Source of the DNA: JAAYQU01 sp037441445
GTDB lineage: Bacteria; Bacteroidota; Bacteroidia; Bacteroidales; Salinivirgaceae
NCBI GenBank assembly: GCA_037441445.1
Contig: JBBISE010000172.1
Coordinates: forward strand, 1 to 7,234
DNA length: 7,234 nt
Direction of reading: 5' to 3'
Every line of letters starts with the position of its first letter. The stretch's first letter is position 1. Below are positions 1 to 5,901 of this stretch, in pieces. A model generated the notes under the pieces. That model was not told where the DNA came from. It saw nothing but the letters and a program-made list of their open reading frames with translations, and did not search any database. A program made the translations under genes and the position numbers.

Positions 1-48
1 AAGCTGAAGAAAGTTAATTCGACCCTTGATAGATAGGAAGAGCAAAAA

Positions 49-65
49 CGTTTCCAGAAGAAACG
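49..65. other. Small hairpin, possible weak terminator
   Basis: A perfect 6-base inverted repeat, CGTTTC (49-54) and GAAACG (60-65), encloses a 5-base loop. Read on the - strand the stem is followed at once by five T residues (complement of 44-48), as in an intrinsic terminator, but no - strand gene is visible to its right. Read on the + strand it lies 13 bases after the TAG at 34-36, but without a T tract. It could end transcription of a gene lying mostly outside the window. The stem is short and half A:T, so this is a weak call. Confidence 0.25.
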
Positions 66-325
66 ACTTTCTCCACAGATTTATTTTTGGCATATTTTTT
101 TAAGCAGTAGTTTATCAGTGTTTTATGTGATATTTGGTCCCTGAGCGTCATAATTTAAACAGATTGTGGTTAATCCGTTAAGTTGCTGATTATCAGGGAT
201 TTTACCAAACTTTTCAGCACTTATTTTGTTGAAAATCAAACATTTATGTAAATATTTAACGAACTATTGATGTAACAAACCCAAAAATAATATTGAATCA
301 CAGATCTCATTTCCGAAACTATTTC

Positions 326-366
326 GTAACTTGCGTTACATAATTTACGTAACGTACTTTACGTAA
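326..366. promoter_or_regulatory. Cluster of TTACGTAA-type palindromes, candidate operator
   Basis: Within 41 bases there are an inverted repeat GTAAC-ttgc-GTTAC (326-339), a near-palindrome TTACATAA (336-343), and two identical perfect palindromes TTACGTAA at 345-352 and 359-366, each preceded by a T. The two perfect copies are 14 bases apart start to start. The cluster ends 41 bases before the ATPase start codon, where a repressor or activator site would be expected. The density of related CGTAA/GTTAC units argues against chance, but AT-rich DNA produces such palindromes more easily. The binding protein is unknown, and autoregulation by the ATPase (which has a winged-helix-like end) is only a guess. 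Confidence 0.4.
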
Positions 367-407
367 TGAAATGATCTTTTATCAATATTTAGTAAAACTA
401 TCGATAT

Positions 408-1532
408 ATGTTAAATCCATTTATTATAAGCGGTTATGAAAATGAGGAGTTGTTTTGCGATCGCAAAAATGAAACTGAAAAACTGCTAAATGCTGTCGAA
501 AATAGACGCAATTTAACCCTATTTTCGCTTCGCAGGATGGGAAAAACAGGACTCATTAAGCATTTGTTTTACAAAATTGAGCGTGAAAAAATGGCTCTCC
601 CGATTTATTGCGATATTATGCCAACAACAAATCTGACCGAGTTTGTTACGGTTTTTGCCCGGGCTATTTTTAGCAAACTGGCAAAAAAACAAAGCCTTCT
701 GAAGTCAATGCTAACCAATTTGGCCAGTTTGCGCCCAAGTCTGTCGTTCGATTCCCTAACAGGAAATCCAGAGATTTCCATAAAAATTGATAGATCCGAT
801 GAAGCAATGAATACCATTGAAACAATATTCAATTATCTGTCTCAACAGAAAGAACACATTGTCATTGCCATTGATGAGTTTCAGCAAATTGCCAGTTATC
901 CCGAGAATAACATGGAAGCTGTCTTGCGCTCAAATATACAGAATATCAGTAATGTAACATTTATATTTAGCGGAAGCCGGAAACACATTTTGTCAGAAAT
1001 ATTTACCAGTCCCGGACGTCCCTTTTTTAGCAGCACCGAAATTATGGAAATAGACGCCATTGACAAAGAAAGCTATGCGCAATTTATTAATCAACAACTA
1101 CTAAAGAGTAAGAAACAGATTAGTAATGGAGCTATTGAATACATTGGGCAAGTAACGCAATGGCACACCTATTATGTTCAATATCTTTGCAATAAGCTTT
1201 ATGGCTCCGGTTATAGAAATATCAGTATCGAGGAGGTTGAAACTGTTTATCAACAAATTCTTGCCGACACGGAAACGGTCTATGTCAATTATCTGAACTT
1301 TATTTCGAACCATCAATTTCGTCTATTGCGCGCCATTGCTGTCGATCCCGAACCAAGAGCGTTAACTTCAAAAGAATTTATTCGAAACCACAATCTCGGC
1401 GCTTCCAGTTCAATCAGTGCTGCCATTAAAAGCCTAGAGGATAAAGATTTGATTTTCAGAAAGAACAACATCTACTTTTTGGTGGATCGTTTTTTTTCAG
1501 GGTGGTTGCGATTGAAAAGGATTGATCGATGA
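408..1532 (+). CDS. STAND/AAA-like P-loop ATPase with C-terminal winged-helix-like domain
   Basis: A 374-residue cytoplasmic ATPase of the archaeal-ATPase-like group (Pfam ATPase_2 type). The N-terminus NPFIISGY..ELFCDR..ET is typical of a family I recall as common, often multicopy, in Bacteroidota. Walker A is SLRRMGKT (residues 40-47), with Ser in place of the first Gly, as this family's RRxGKT form allows. Walker B is IVIAIDE (151-157, D156/E157). A sensor-1-like strand TFIFSGSR follows (184-191). Residues about 303-370 look like a winged helix (LTSKEF..SSISAAIKSLEDKDLI) ending in the family's DRFFSGWLRL tail. The start at 408 is the only option, because an in-frame TAA lies at 393-395. 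No Shine-Dalgarno is visible. The gene is clearly AT-richer than its neighbours, suggesting acquisition. No partner gene is adjacent, and its biological role is unknown. Confidence 0.85.
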   Translation: MLNPFIISGYENEELFCDRKNETEKLLNAVENRRNLTLFSLRRMGKTGLIKHLFYKIEREKMALPIYCDIMPTTNLTEFVTVFARAIFSKLAKKQSLLKSMLTNLASLRPSLSFDSLTGNPEISIKIDRSDEAMNTIETIFNYLSQQKEHIVIAIDEFQQIASYPENNMEAVLRSNIQNISNVTFIFSGSRKHILSEIFTSPGRPFFSSTEIMEIDAIDKESYAQFINQQLLKSKKQISNGAIEYIGQVTQWHTYYVQYLCNKLYGSGYRNISIEEVETVYQQILADTETVYVNYLNFISNHQFRLLRAIAVDPEPRALTSKEFIRNHNLGASSSISAAIKSLEDKDLIFRKNNIYFLVDRFFSGWLRLKRIDR

Positions 1533-1546
1533 TATTCATAGAATTA

Positions 1547-2329
1547 TCAAATAACTTCCTGTAAAAACCTTTCCACCGCATCCCAGTACCCTTCATGCCC
1601 GGGATGTTCCGTCCACAGGGCTTTTGAGCCGTGGTAACCCGCGCTGTCGGGCAGATAGTAGCGTTTTGTAGGGACGGGAATGGTGTCGAAAATCTCTTTC
1701 CAGAATTTATGCTCGCCAAACGACGAAGTGATGAAAACCGGCACGTTGACTTCGGCTGCATAATCCTTGATTTTACGGCCTTCGAACTCAAAATATTCAC
1801 CCGGGGCAAAGGCCAGAATGGCAATCACTTTTTCGTATTTCCGGCTTCCTAAAACAAAAGAAAGGGCTGCCGAATAGGAACTTCCCCAAATAATTATCTT
1901 GTTGTCTTTGAACTCCTTGGCTGCATATGCGAGTGCCGCCTCCAAATCGGGCATAGCATCGGGATAGGCTGTTCCTTTGCCAAGTTTCTGGGCCATTAAA
2001 AACGTCTCATTTTCAACATCTTTCACCCCTTTTCCCGAACGTTGGTCAATGGCGATGCAAGAAAATCCCCATGTATTTAATTTGGGTGCAATTTCGCGAT
2101 ACTCACCACGACTGTATCCTGCCTGATGGAACAACAAAATTACCGGTGCTTCGGGGTAGCCCGAGTAATAGACATCGGCTTTGACGTCAAGACTGTCAGC
2201 GCTTTTCAGGGTTATGGTTTTCATTTCGGCAACCTGTTTTTGTTGATGTGTTCCGCAGCCTTGAATTGTAAGTATTGCACATGCAATTACTGTTGCTAAT
2301 AGGTGATTCTTTGCTAATTTACAGTTCAT
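1547..2329 (-). CDS. Lipoprotein alpha/beta hydrolase (dienelactone-hydrolase-like)
   Basis: A 260-residue predicted lipoprotein. A basic N-terminus and hydrophobic stretch (residues about 8-22) end in IQGC, placing the lipidated cysteine at C25. The residues after it (GTHQQKQ) are not acidic, so nothing suggests surface export; a periplasm-facing anchor is inferred. The rest is an alpha/beta hydrolase fold: strand plus oxyanion-type loop VILLFHQAGYSRGEY (63-77), conserved IAIDQRSGKG (92-101), and nucleophile elbow WGSSYSA (148-154) with S151 as probable nucleophile. The elbow is GxSxS rather than GxSxG. Probable acid is E206 (TSSFGEHKF) and probable base H233 (AGYHGSKAL), although H242 and H245 are also near. 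The substrate is unknown; esterase or peptidase activity is possible. The gene converges on the ATPase gene with 14 bases between stops and no visible terminator. An A-rich leader (aacactaaaaa) precedes the ATG. Confidence 0.85.
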   Translation of the reverse strand: MNCKLAKNHLLATVIACAILTIQGCGTHQQKQVAEMKTITLKSADSLDVKADVYYSGYPEAPVILLFHQAGYSRGEYREIAPKLNTWGFSCIAIDQRSGKGVKDVENETFLMAQKLGKGTAYPDAMPDLEAALAYAAKEFKDNKIIIWGSSYSAALSFVLGSRKYEKVIAILAFAPGEYFEFEGRKIKDYAAEVNVPVFITSSFGEHKFWKEIFDTIPVPTKRYYLPDSAGYHGSKALWTEHPGHEGYWDAVERFLQEVI

Positions 2330-2375
2330 TTTTTAGTGTTTTTTATAGTAACCAATATGTAACTACTTTGGTATG

Positions 2376-2450
2376 TGTTCACTTCGACTCCGCTCAGTGA
2401 ACAGAAATGGACATTGAACGGAGTCGAAATGTCCACATTGCTGAGTGAAC
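2376..2450. repeat. REP/MITE-like intergenic repeat with alternative hairpins
   Basis: Three perfect inverted repeats overlap. Hairpin A pairs TGTTCACT (2376-2383) with AGTGAACA (2396-2403). Hairpin B pairs TGGACATT (2408-2415) with AATGTCCA (2428-2435). Long-range stem C pairs TTCGACTCCG (2383-2392) with CGGAGTCGAA (2419-2428). C uses the loops of A and B, so A+B and C look like competing folds. AGTGAAC recurs directly at 2444-2450, and an AATGTACATT relative of the B arm follows at 2454-2463. From memory, TTCGACTCCGCTCAGTGAAC-type repeats are dispersed between genes in many Bacteroidota; no search was possible. It lies between two divergently transcribed genes. No transposase is nearby. Confidence 0.7.
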
Positions 2451-2552
2451 GGGAATGTACATTAATTTTATCATGCTAAAAGGCATTGTACAGTGATTCC
2501 ACAAATTTATGAAAATAGCCCGCAAATTCAATACTCTTTCGAAATTTAACCG

Positions 2553-2560
2553 TATTTTTG
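2553..2560 (+). promoter_or_regulatory. Bacteroidota-type -7 box for the ABC-F gene
   Basis: TATTTTTG matches the Bacteroidota primary sigma factor -7 consensus TAnnTTTG exactly and is followed by CAGCCC, a context I recall as common after such boxes. It ends 31 bases before the ABC-F ATG, implying a short leader of roughly 25 bases. I could not find a clear TTTG -33 element at the expected distance (only TTTC at 2537-2540, too close), so the call rests on the -7 box alone. Confidence 0.5.
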
Positions 2561-2591
2561 CAGCCCCATATCCACTTTCAAATATCAATCA

Positions 2592-4208
2592 ATGATTACA
2601 GTTTCGAATCTGGGAATACAATTCGGAAAACGAGTTCTATTTCAAGACGTAAATCGTAAGTTTACTCCCGGAAATTGCTACGGTATTATTGGCGCCAACG
2701 GTGCCGGAAAATCGACTTTTCTGAAAATTATCAGTGGCGAGTTAGATCATACGCGCGGTAATATTGCGCAGGGACACGGCGAACGCATGTCCGTTTTAAA
2801 ACAAAACCACGCCGAATTCGATGAATTTACAGTGCTCTCAACTGTACTTATTGGACATTCCGAGCTTTGGTCAGTTATGCAGGAGAAAGACGCGCTCTAT
2901 TTGAAAACCGATTTTACCGAGGAGGATGGACATCGTGCATCGGAGTTGGAAGATAAGTTCGCTTCCATGGACGGATGGAATGCCGAAAGCGATGCTGCCA
3001 ATTTGCTTAGCGGACTTGGAATTAAAGAAGATTTGCACCAAAAATTGGTAAAAGAGCTCGATGGAAAACAAAAAGTAAAGGTGTTGTTGGCGCAAGCGTT
3101 GTTCGGGAAACCCGATAACTTGCTGCTCGATGAGCCTACCAACGACCTTGTCCTTGAAACCGTGAACTGGTTGGAGCAATATCTGGCGAATTTCGATAAT
3201 ACAGTGTTAGTTGTTTCACATGACCGTCACTTTTTAGATTCCATTTGTACGCATATTGTGGATATCGATTTCAGCAAAATTCAACTCTTCCCGGGGAACT
3301 ATAGTTTCTGGTACGAATCGAGCCAATTGGCTTTAAGACAGCAGCTTGCCCAAAATAAAAAGGCTGAGGAACGCAAAGCCGAATTGCTGGAATTTATTCA
3401 GCGATTTAGCGCCAACGTTGCCAAGTCGAAACAGACTACCAGCCGAAAGAAAATGTTGGAAAAGCTTAAAATTGAAGAAATTAAACCTTCGACCCGAAAA
3501 TATCCCGGGATCATTTTTACTCCCGAGCGCGAACCCGGTAACAACATTCTGGAGGTACACAATCTGAGCAAAACCGTTGGCGGTGACCTTTTATTTAAAA
3601 ACCTAAGTTTCACGGTTCAAAAGAACGACAAAATCGTTTTTCTATCCCGCGATACCCGAGCCATGACAGCACTTTTCGAAATCCTGAAAGGACACATGGA
3701 ACCTGACAGTGGTACTTTTGCGTGGGGACAAACCATATTAAAAGCCTATCTTCCGTTGGAAAATCATCACTTATTCGAGAACGATTTGACATTAATGGAA
3801 TGGCTTGCTCAATTTGCTGAGGATACTTCAGACGCTTATTTGCGTGGATTCCTGGGCAAAATGCTTTTTTCGGGCGAGGAGATTTTCAAGAAAGCCCGTG
3901 TATTGTCCGGAAGAGAGAAAATGCGCTGCATGATTGCCCGCATGATGATCCGGAACGCCAACGTAATGTTGCTCGATACTCCTACAAATCACCTCGATCT
4001 AGGGTCCATTCAGGCTTTCAACAACACGCTTGTGAAATTCAAAGGCAATATTTTAATGGCCTCGCACGACCATGAATTTATTCAAACGGTGTGTAACCGG
4101 ATTATTGAAATTGGACCTAAGGGAATGATTGACAAGATAATGGACTACGACGATTACATCAGCGATGAACGATTGAAGGAGCAGCGAAACGCTCTTTATT
4201 TATACTAA
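2592..4208 (+). CDS. ybiT: YbiT-type ABC-F ATPase with degenerate second nucleotide-binding domain
   Basis: A 538-residue soluble ABC-F protein, two ABC domains joined by a charged linker, no membrane segments. It aligns with E. coli YbiT along its length (FTVL.TV..GH.ELW, FSANVAKSKQTTSRKK). ABC-F proteins act on ribosomes, so translation support is inferred. Domain 1 has Walker A GANGAGKS (34-41), Walker B LLLDE (177-181), H-switch H210, but a degenerate signature LDGKQKV (156-162) and V187 where the D-loop Asp is expected (TNDLV). The linker is about residues 240-305. Domain 2 has no Walker A: the site reads LSRDTRAMTA (351-360). Its Walker B is LLDTP, with T463 replacing the catalytic Glu; its signature is LSGREK (438-443) rather than LSGGEK; H492 is kept. 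From memory, a degenerate second domain is usual in Bacteroidota homologues, so this is probably not a pseudogene. The frame is intact. A histone-deacetylase-like gene follows 22 bases downstream. Confidence 0.9.
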   Translation: MITVSNLGIQFGKRVLFQDVNRKFTPGNCYGIIGANGAGKSTFLKIISGELDHTRGNIAQGHGERMSVLKQNHAEFDEFTVLSTVLIGHSELWSVMQEKDALYLKTDFTEEDGHRASELEDKFASMDGWNAESDAANLLSGLGIKEDLHQKLVKELDGKQKVKVLLAQALFGKPDNLLLDEPTNDLVLETVNWLEQYLANFDNTVLVVSHDRHFLDSICTHIVDIDFSKIQLFPGNYSFWYESSQLALRQQLAQNKKAEERKAELLEFIQRFSANVAKSKQTTSRKKMLEKLKIEEIKPSTRKYPGIIFTPEREPGNNILEVHNLSKTVGGDLLFKNLSFTVQKNDKIVFLSRDTRAMTALFEILKGHMEPDSGTFAWGQTILKAYLPLENHHLFENDLTLMEWLAQFAEDTSDAYLRGFLGKMLFSGEEIFKKARVLSGREKMRCMIARMMIRNANVMLLDTPTNHLDLGSIQAFNNTLVKFKGNILMASHDHEFIQTVCNRIIEIGPKGMIDKIMDYDDYISDERLKEQRNALYLY

Positions 4209-4230
4209 GCATTGGTATAACCTTTCGAGT

Positions 4231-5151
4231 ATGATTTCCTTATTCTGGAGCCCGAAGTTTGTCCTGCCTTTGCCCGAAGGACATCCTTTTCCCATGATTA
4301 AGTATCAGCTTGTCCGACAGCAACTTATTGAAACTAGTATTGTTGGTGAAGATTCGTTTATTGAGCCACAACCTATTGATATTGAAATACTAAGGTTGGT
4401 ACATTCCGTAAATTATTTAGAAAGGCTTTTTTCCGGAACTCAAACGGAGGCAGAAATTCGCCGAACCGGTTTCCCGTACTCAAAAGCTATGATTGAGCGC
4501 GAGCGACTAATTTGTGCCGCCATGGTCAGGGCTGCCGAAAGTGCCTTTCAATCAAAAATTTCGTTCAACATGGCTGGCGGAACCCACCACGCTTTTTCCG
4601 ATTTCGGAAGTGCGTATTGCATTTTCAACGACATGGCGGTTTCAGCCCGTTATGTGTTGAAAGCTGGATTGGTTACTCGTGTAATGATTGTTGATTTGGA
4701 CGTACATCAGGGAAATGGCACAGCGTCAATTTTTACCGATGAGCCCAATGTGTTTGTTTTCAACATGCATGGAAAATCGGCTTTCCCCTTGCGGAAAGAA
4801 AAATCGAATGTCGACATTGAATTGCCCGATGGTGTTACTGACGAACAATATCTCGAAATTCTAACCAAGAGCCTACCTGTAGCCCTGGATTCCTTTCGAC
4901 CGCAAATTGTTCTCTATCAGGCAGGTGTCGATTTGCTTTGGTGTGACAAACTGGGAAAACTTTCCCTTACGCTCGAAGGATTAAGACTTCGCGACCGTTT
5001 AGTCTTTGAAACGTGTGTTAACCGTCAAATCCCTGTGGCTGTATGTGTTGGTGGTGGATATGCCAGCAACCTTCAGCTGATAGTTGATGCGCATTGCAAT
5101 ACAGTGTCGGAGGCGGTCAACGTTTTGAATTTGTGCCTGCAAAAACATTGA
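4231..5151 (+). CDS. Histone-deacetylase family zinc hydrolase (class IV/AcuC-like)
   Basis: A 306-residue cytoplasmic protein of the arginase/deacetylase fold, the usual size for bacterial single-domain members. Visible motifs in order are GGTHHAF (116-122, active-site His pair H119/H120), DLDVHQGNGT (155-164, zinc ligands D157 and H159, charge-relay D155), QAGVD (230-234, third zinc ligand D234) followed by the characteristic DLLWCDKLGKL, and VGGGY (273-277) with Y277 at the catalytic tyrosine position. All catalytic residues are present, so it should be an active zinc-dependent deacetylase. The family removes acetyl groups from lysine, polyamines or small molecules; the substrate cannot be read from sequence. 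Translation probably follows from the ABC-F transcript, since the gap is 22 bases with no promoter box seen. It converges on an unrecognised gene; the 83-base space between them shows no clear terminator. Confidence 0.9.
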   Translation: MISLFWSPKFVLPLPEGHPFPMIKYQLVRQQLIETSIVGEDSFIEPQPIDIEILRLVHSVNYLERLFSGTQTEAEIRRTGFPYSKAMIERERLICAAMVRAAESAFQSKISFNMAGGTHHAFSDFGSAYCIFNDMAVSARYVLKAGLVTRVMIVDLDVHQGNGTASIFTDEPNVFVFNMHGKSAFPLRKEKSNVDIELPDGVTDEQYLEILTKSLPVALDSFRPQIVLYQAGVDLLWCDKLGKLSLTLEGLRLRDRLVFETCVNRQIPVAVCVGGGYASNLQLIVDAHCNTVSEAVNVLNLCLQKH

Positions 5152-5234
5152 TAAACTAATGGTGGCTAATAGAATTTCGGGACATCGTATTGCCAATGGA
5201 CAATGGATTTTGTCTTAGTCTCCAATATACCTTG

Positions 5235-5747
5235 TTACAGCCTGCCCAATGACTTTAAAAGATTGGTATAAAACATAATTTGCAGTTGCATTCCCTGGCC
5301 CTTGACATATTTGAAACGAACGCTATAAACGTTTTGTTCTTCTCCTAATGTCCACATTCTAACAATATTTCCATTTTTTAGGTTTTCCTGTTCGGCTGCC
5401 TGCCATAAACTCAGACGATTGTCATCTGTACCATATAGTTCTTCAAGTTCCTGTAAGAGGCTCAAAGTTTTCTCAGTTGGAATTTCAACTTCTTCGCTAT
5501 GAAAAGTAACATTAATATGGTTTGTGCCAGTGAGGTTCGATTTCTCAGTGAAAACGCGGAATATTACCCTGTCGAAAATGCCAAATTCCTTCCACGGGAG
5601 TTTTTTTTGATAATCTATAAGGAATGTATCAAGAATCTCTTCGCTATAAACCTCTTCGTAGTCATCTTCATAGAAAAAAGTGGACAAATCATACGTGATT
5701 AGGTCAAGTATGTGTTTTGGCTTCGACAGTTTTTTGAACATTCCCAT
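5235..5747 (-). CDS. Hypothetical protein, 170 residues, no recognised domain
   Basis: I do not recognise this protein. The frame stays open upstream to an ATG at 5951, but that start would overlap the end of the yciO-type gene by 50 bases and add 68 low-complexity, Phe-rich residues encoded by intergenic DNA. The ATG at 5747 (product MGMFKKLSKPKH...) is preferred because a promoter-like TAAATTTG lies at 5815-5808, between the two starts. ATG 5741 is an alternative two codons later. The product starts basic, then turns acidic (YEDDYEEVYSEE), with alternating strand-like segments (RVIFRVFTE, HINVTFHSEE, VYSVRFKYVKG, MQLQIMFYTN) suggesting a small soluble alpha/beta protein. There is no signal peptide or membrane helix. 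The gene is AT-rich (hand counts of 19 and 21 G+C in two 60-base lines), so it may be lineage-specific. Confidence 0.6.
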   Translation of the reverse strand: MGMFKKLSKPKHILDLITYDLSTFFYEDDYEEVYSEEILDTFLIDYQKKLPWKEFGIFDRVIFRVFTEKSNLTGTNHINVTFHSEEVEIPTEKTLSLLQELEELYGTDDNRLSLWQAAEQENLKNGNIVRMWTLGEEQNVYSVRFKYVKGQGMQLQIMFYTNLLKSLGRL

Positions 5748-5807
5748 GTTTAAAGTCTTGATATATAACTTTTTAGGTCTAAAGATTTTAGTTGCTTCCC
5801 CGATTTG

Positions 5808-5838
5808 CAAATTTATTAAATAAAAATGTAAAACACAA
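5808..5838 (-). promoter_or_regulatory. Bacteroidota-type promoter for the hypothetical gene
   Basis: On the - strand, TAAATTTG (5815-5808) matches the -7 consensus TAnnTTTG. A TTG (5838-5836) lies 20 bases upstream as a possible -33 element. The expected transcript start falls about 55 bases before the ATG at 5747. It sits in the 154-base gap after the yciO-type gene, so the hypothetical gene may be expressed separately from tal-yciO. AT-rich DNA makes chance matches possible. Confidence 0.45.
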
Positions 5839-5901
5839 CTAAAACGGAAAAACGATCCGAAAAAATTCACAAGTCTGCAAAAAGCGACGGGGTTGCTATC
5901 T

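Larger units (their letters stand above)
1..407. other. AT-rich noncoding region upstream of the ATPase gene
   Basis: No convincing gene lies here. All frames are broken by frequent stops. One + frame is open from the window edge to a TAG at 34-36 (11 codons), which could be the tail of an upstream gene but is too short to support. The stretch holds a small hairpin at 49-65, a short palindrome CTGAT-T-ATCAG at 186-196 and a cluster of TTACGTAA-type palindromes at 326-366. No TAnnTTTG promoter box was found immediately before the ATPase start. The region is strongly AT-rich, like the ATPase gene that follows it. Confidence 0.7.

Noticed and set aside
1..36. Open + frame from the window edge to TAG (ends ...KKVNSTLDR)
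   Set aside because: Only 11 codons, which is uninformative; it could be the end of an upstream gene, but nothing supports this beyond the following weak hairpin.
138..199. Inverted repeat TCCCTGA (138-144) and TCAGGGA (193-199)
   Set aside because: A 7-base match with a 48-base spacer is expected by chance at this length; no supporting context.
408..1532. The ATPase as part of an antiphage defence or toxin system
   Set aside because: There is no effector, nuclease, protease or sensor partner gene beside it; family membership alone does not justify the claim.
2394..2588. 64-codon - strand open frame between the hydrolase and ABC-F genes
   Set aside because: It reads through the inverted-repeat element and the ABC-F promoter region and has no recognisable protein features.
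2871..3179. 102-codon - strand open frame inside the ABC-F gene
   Set aside because: It is fully antisense to a conserved coding region and resembles no family; it is a shadow of the real gene.
2592..4208. ABC-F gene as a pseudogene because of missing ATPase motifs
   Set aside because: The frame is intact over 538 codons, conserved blocks outside the motifs are well kept, and losses concentrate in one composite site as recalled for Bacteroidota homologues.
5159..5218. 19-codon + frame just after the deacetylase stop (MVANRISGHRIANGQWILS)
   Set aside because: Too short, no ribosome binding signal, no recognised family; likely chance.
5841..5859. Possible terminator after the yciO-type gene: CGGA/TCCG stem with four T on the - strand
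   Set aside because: A 4-bp stem is too weak to call; the T run is short in an AT-rich spacer.
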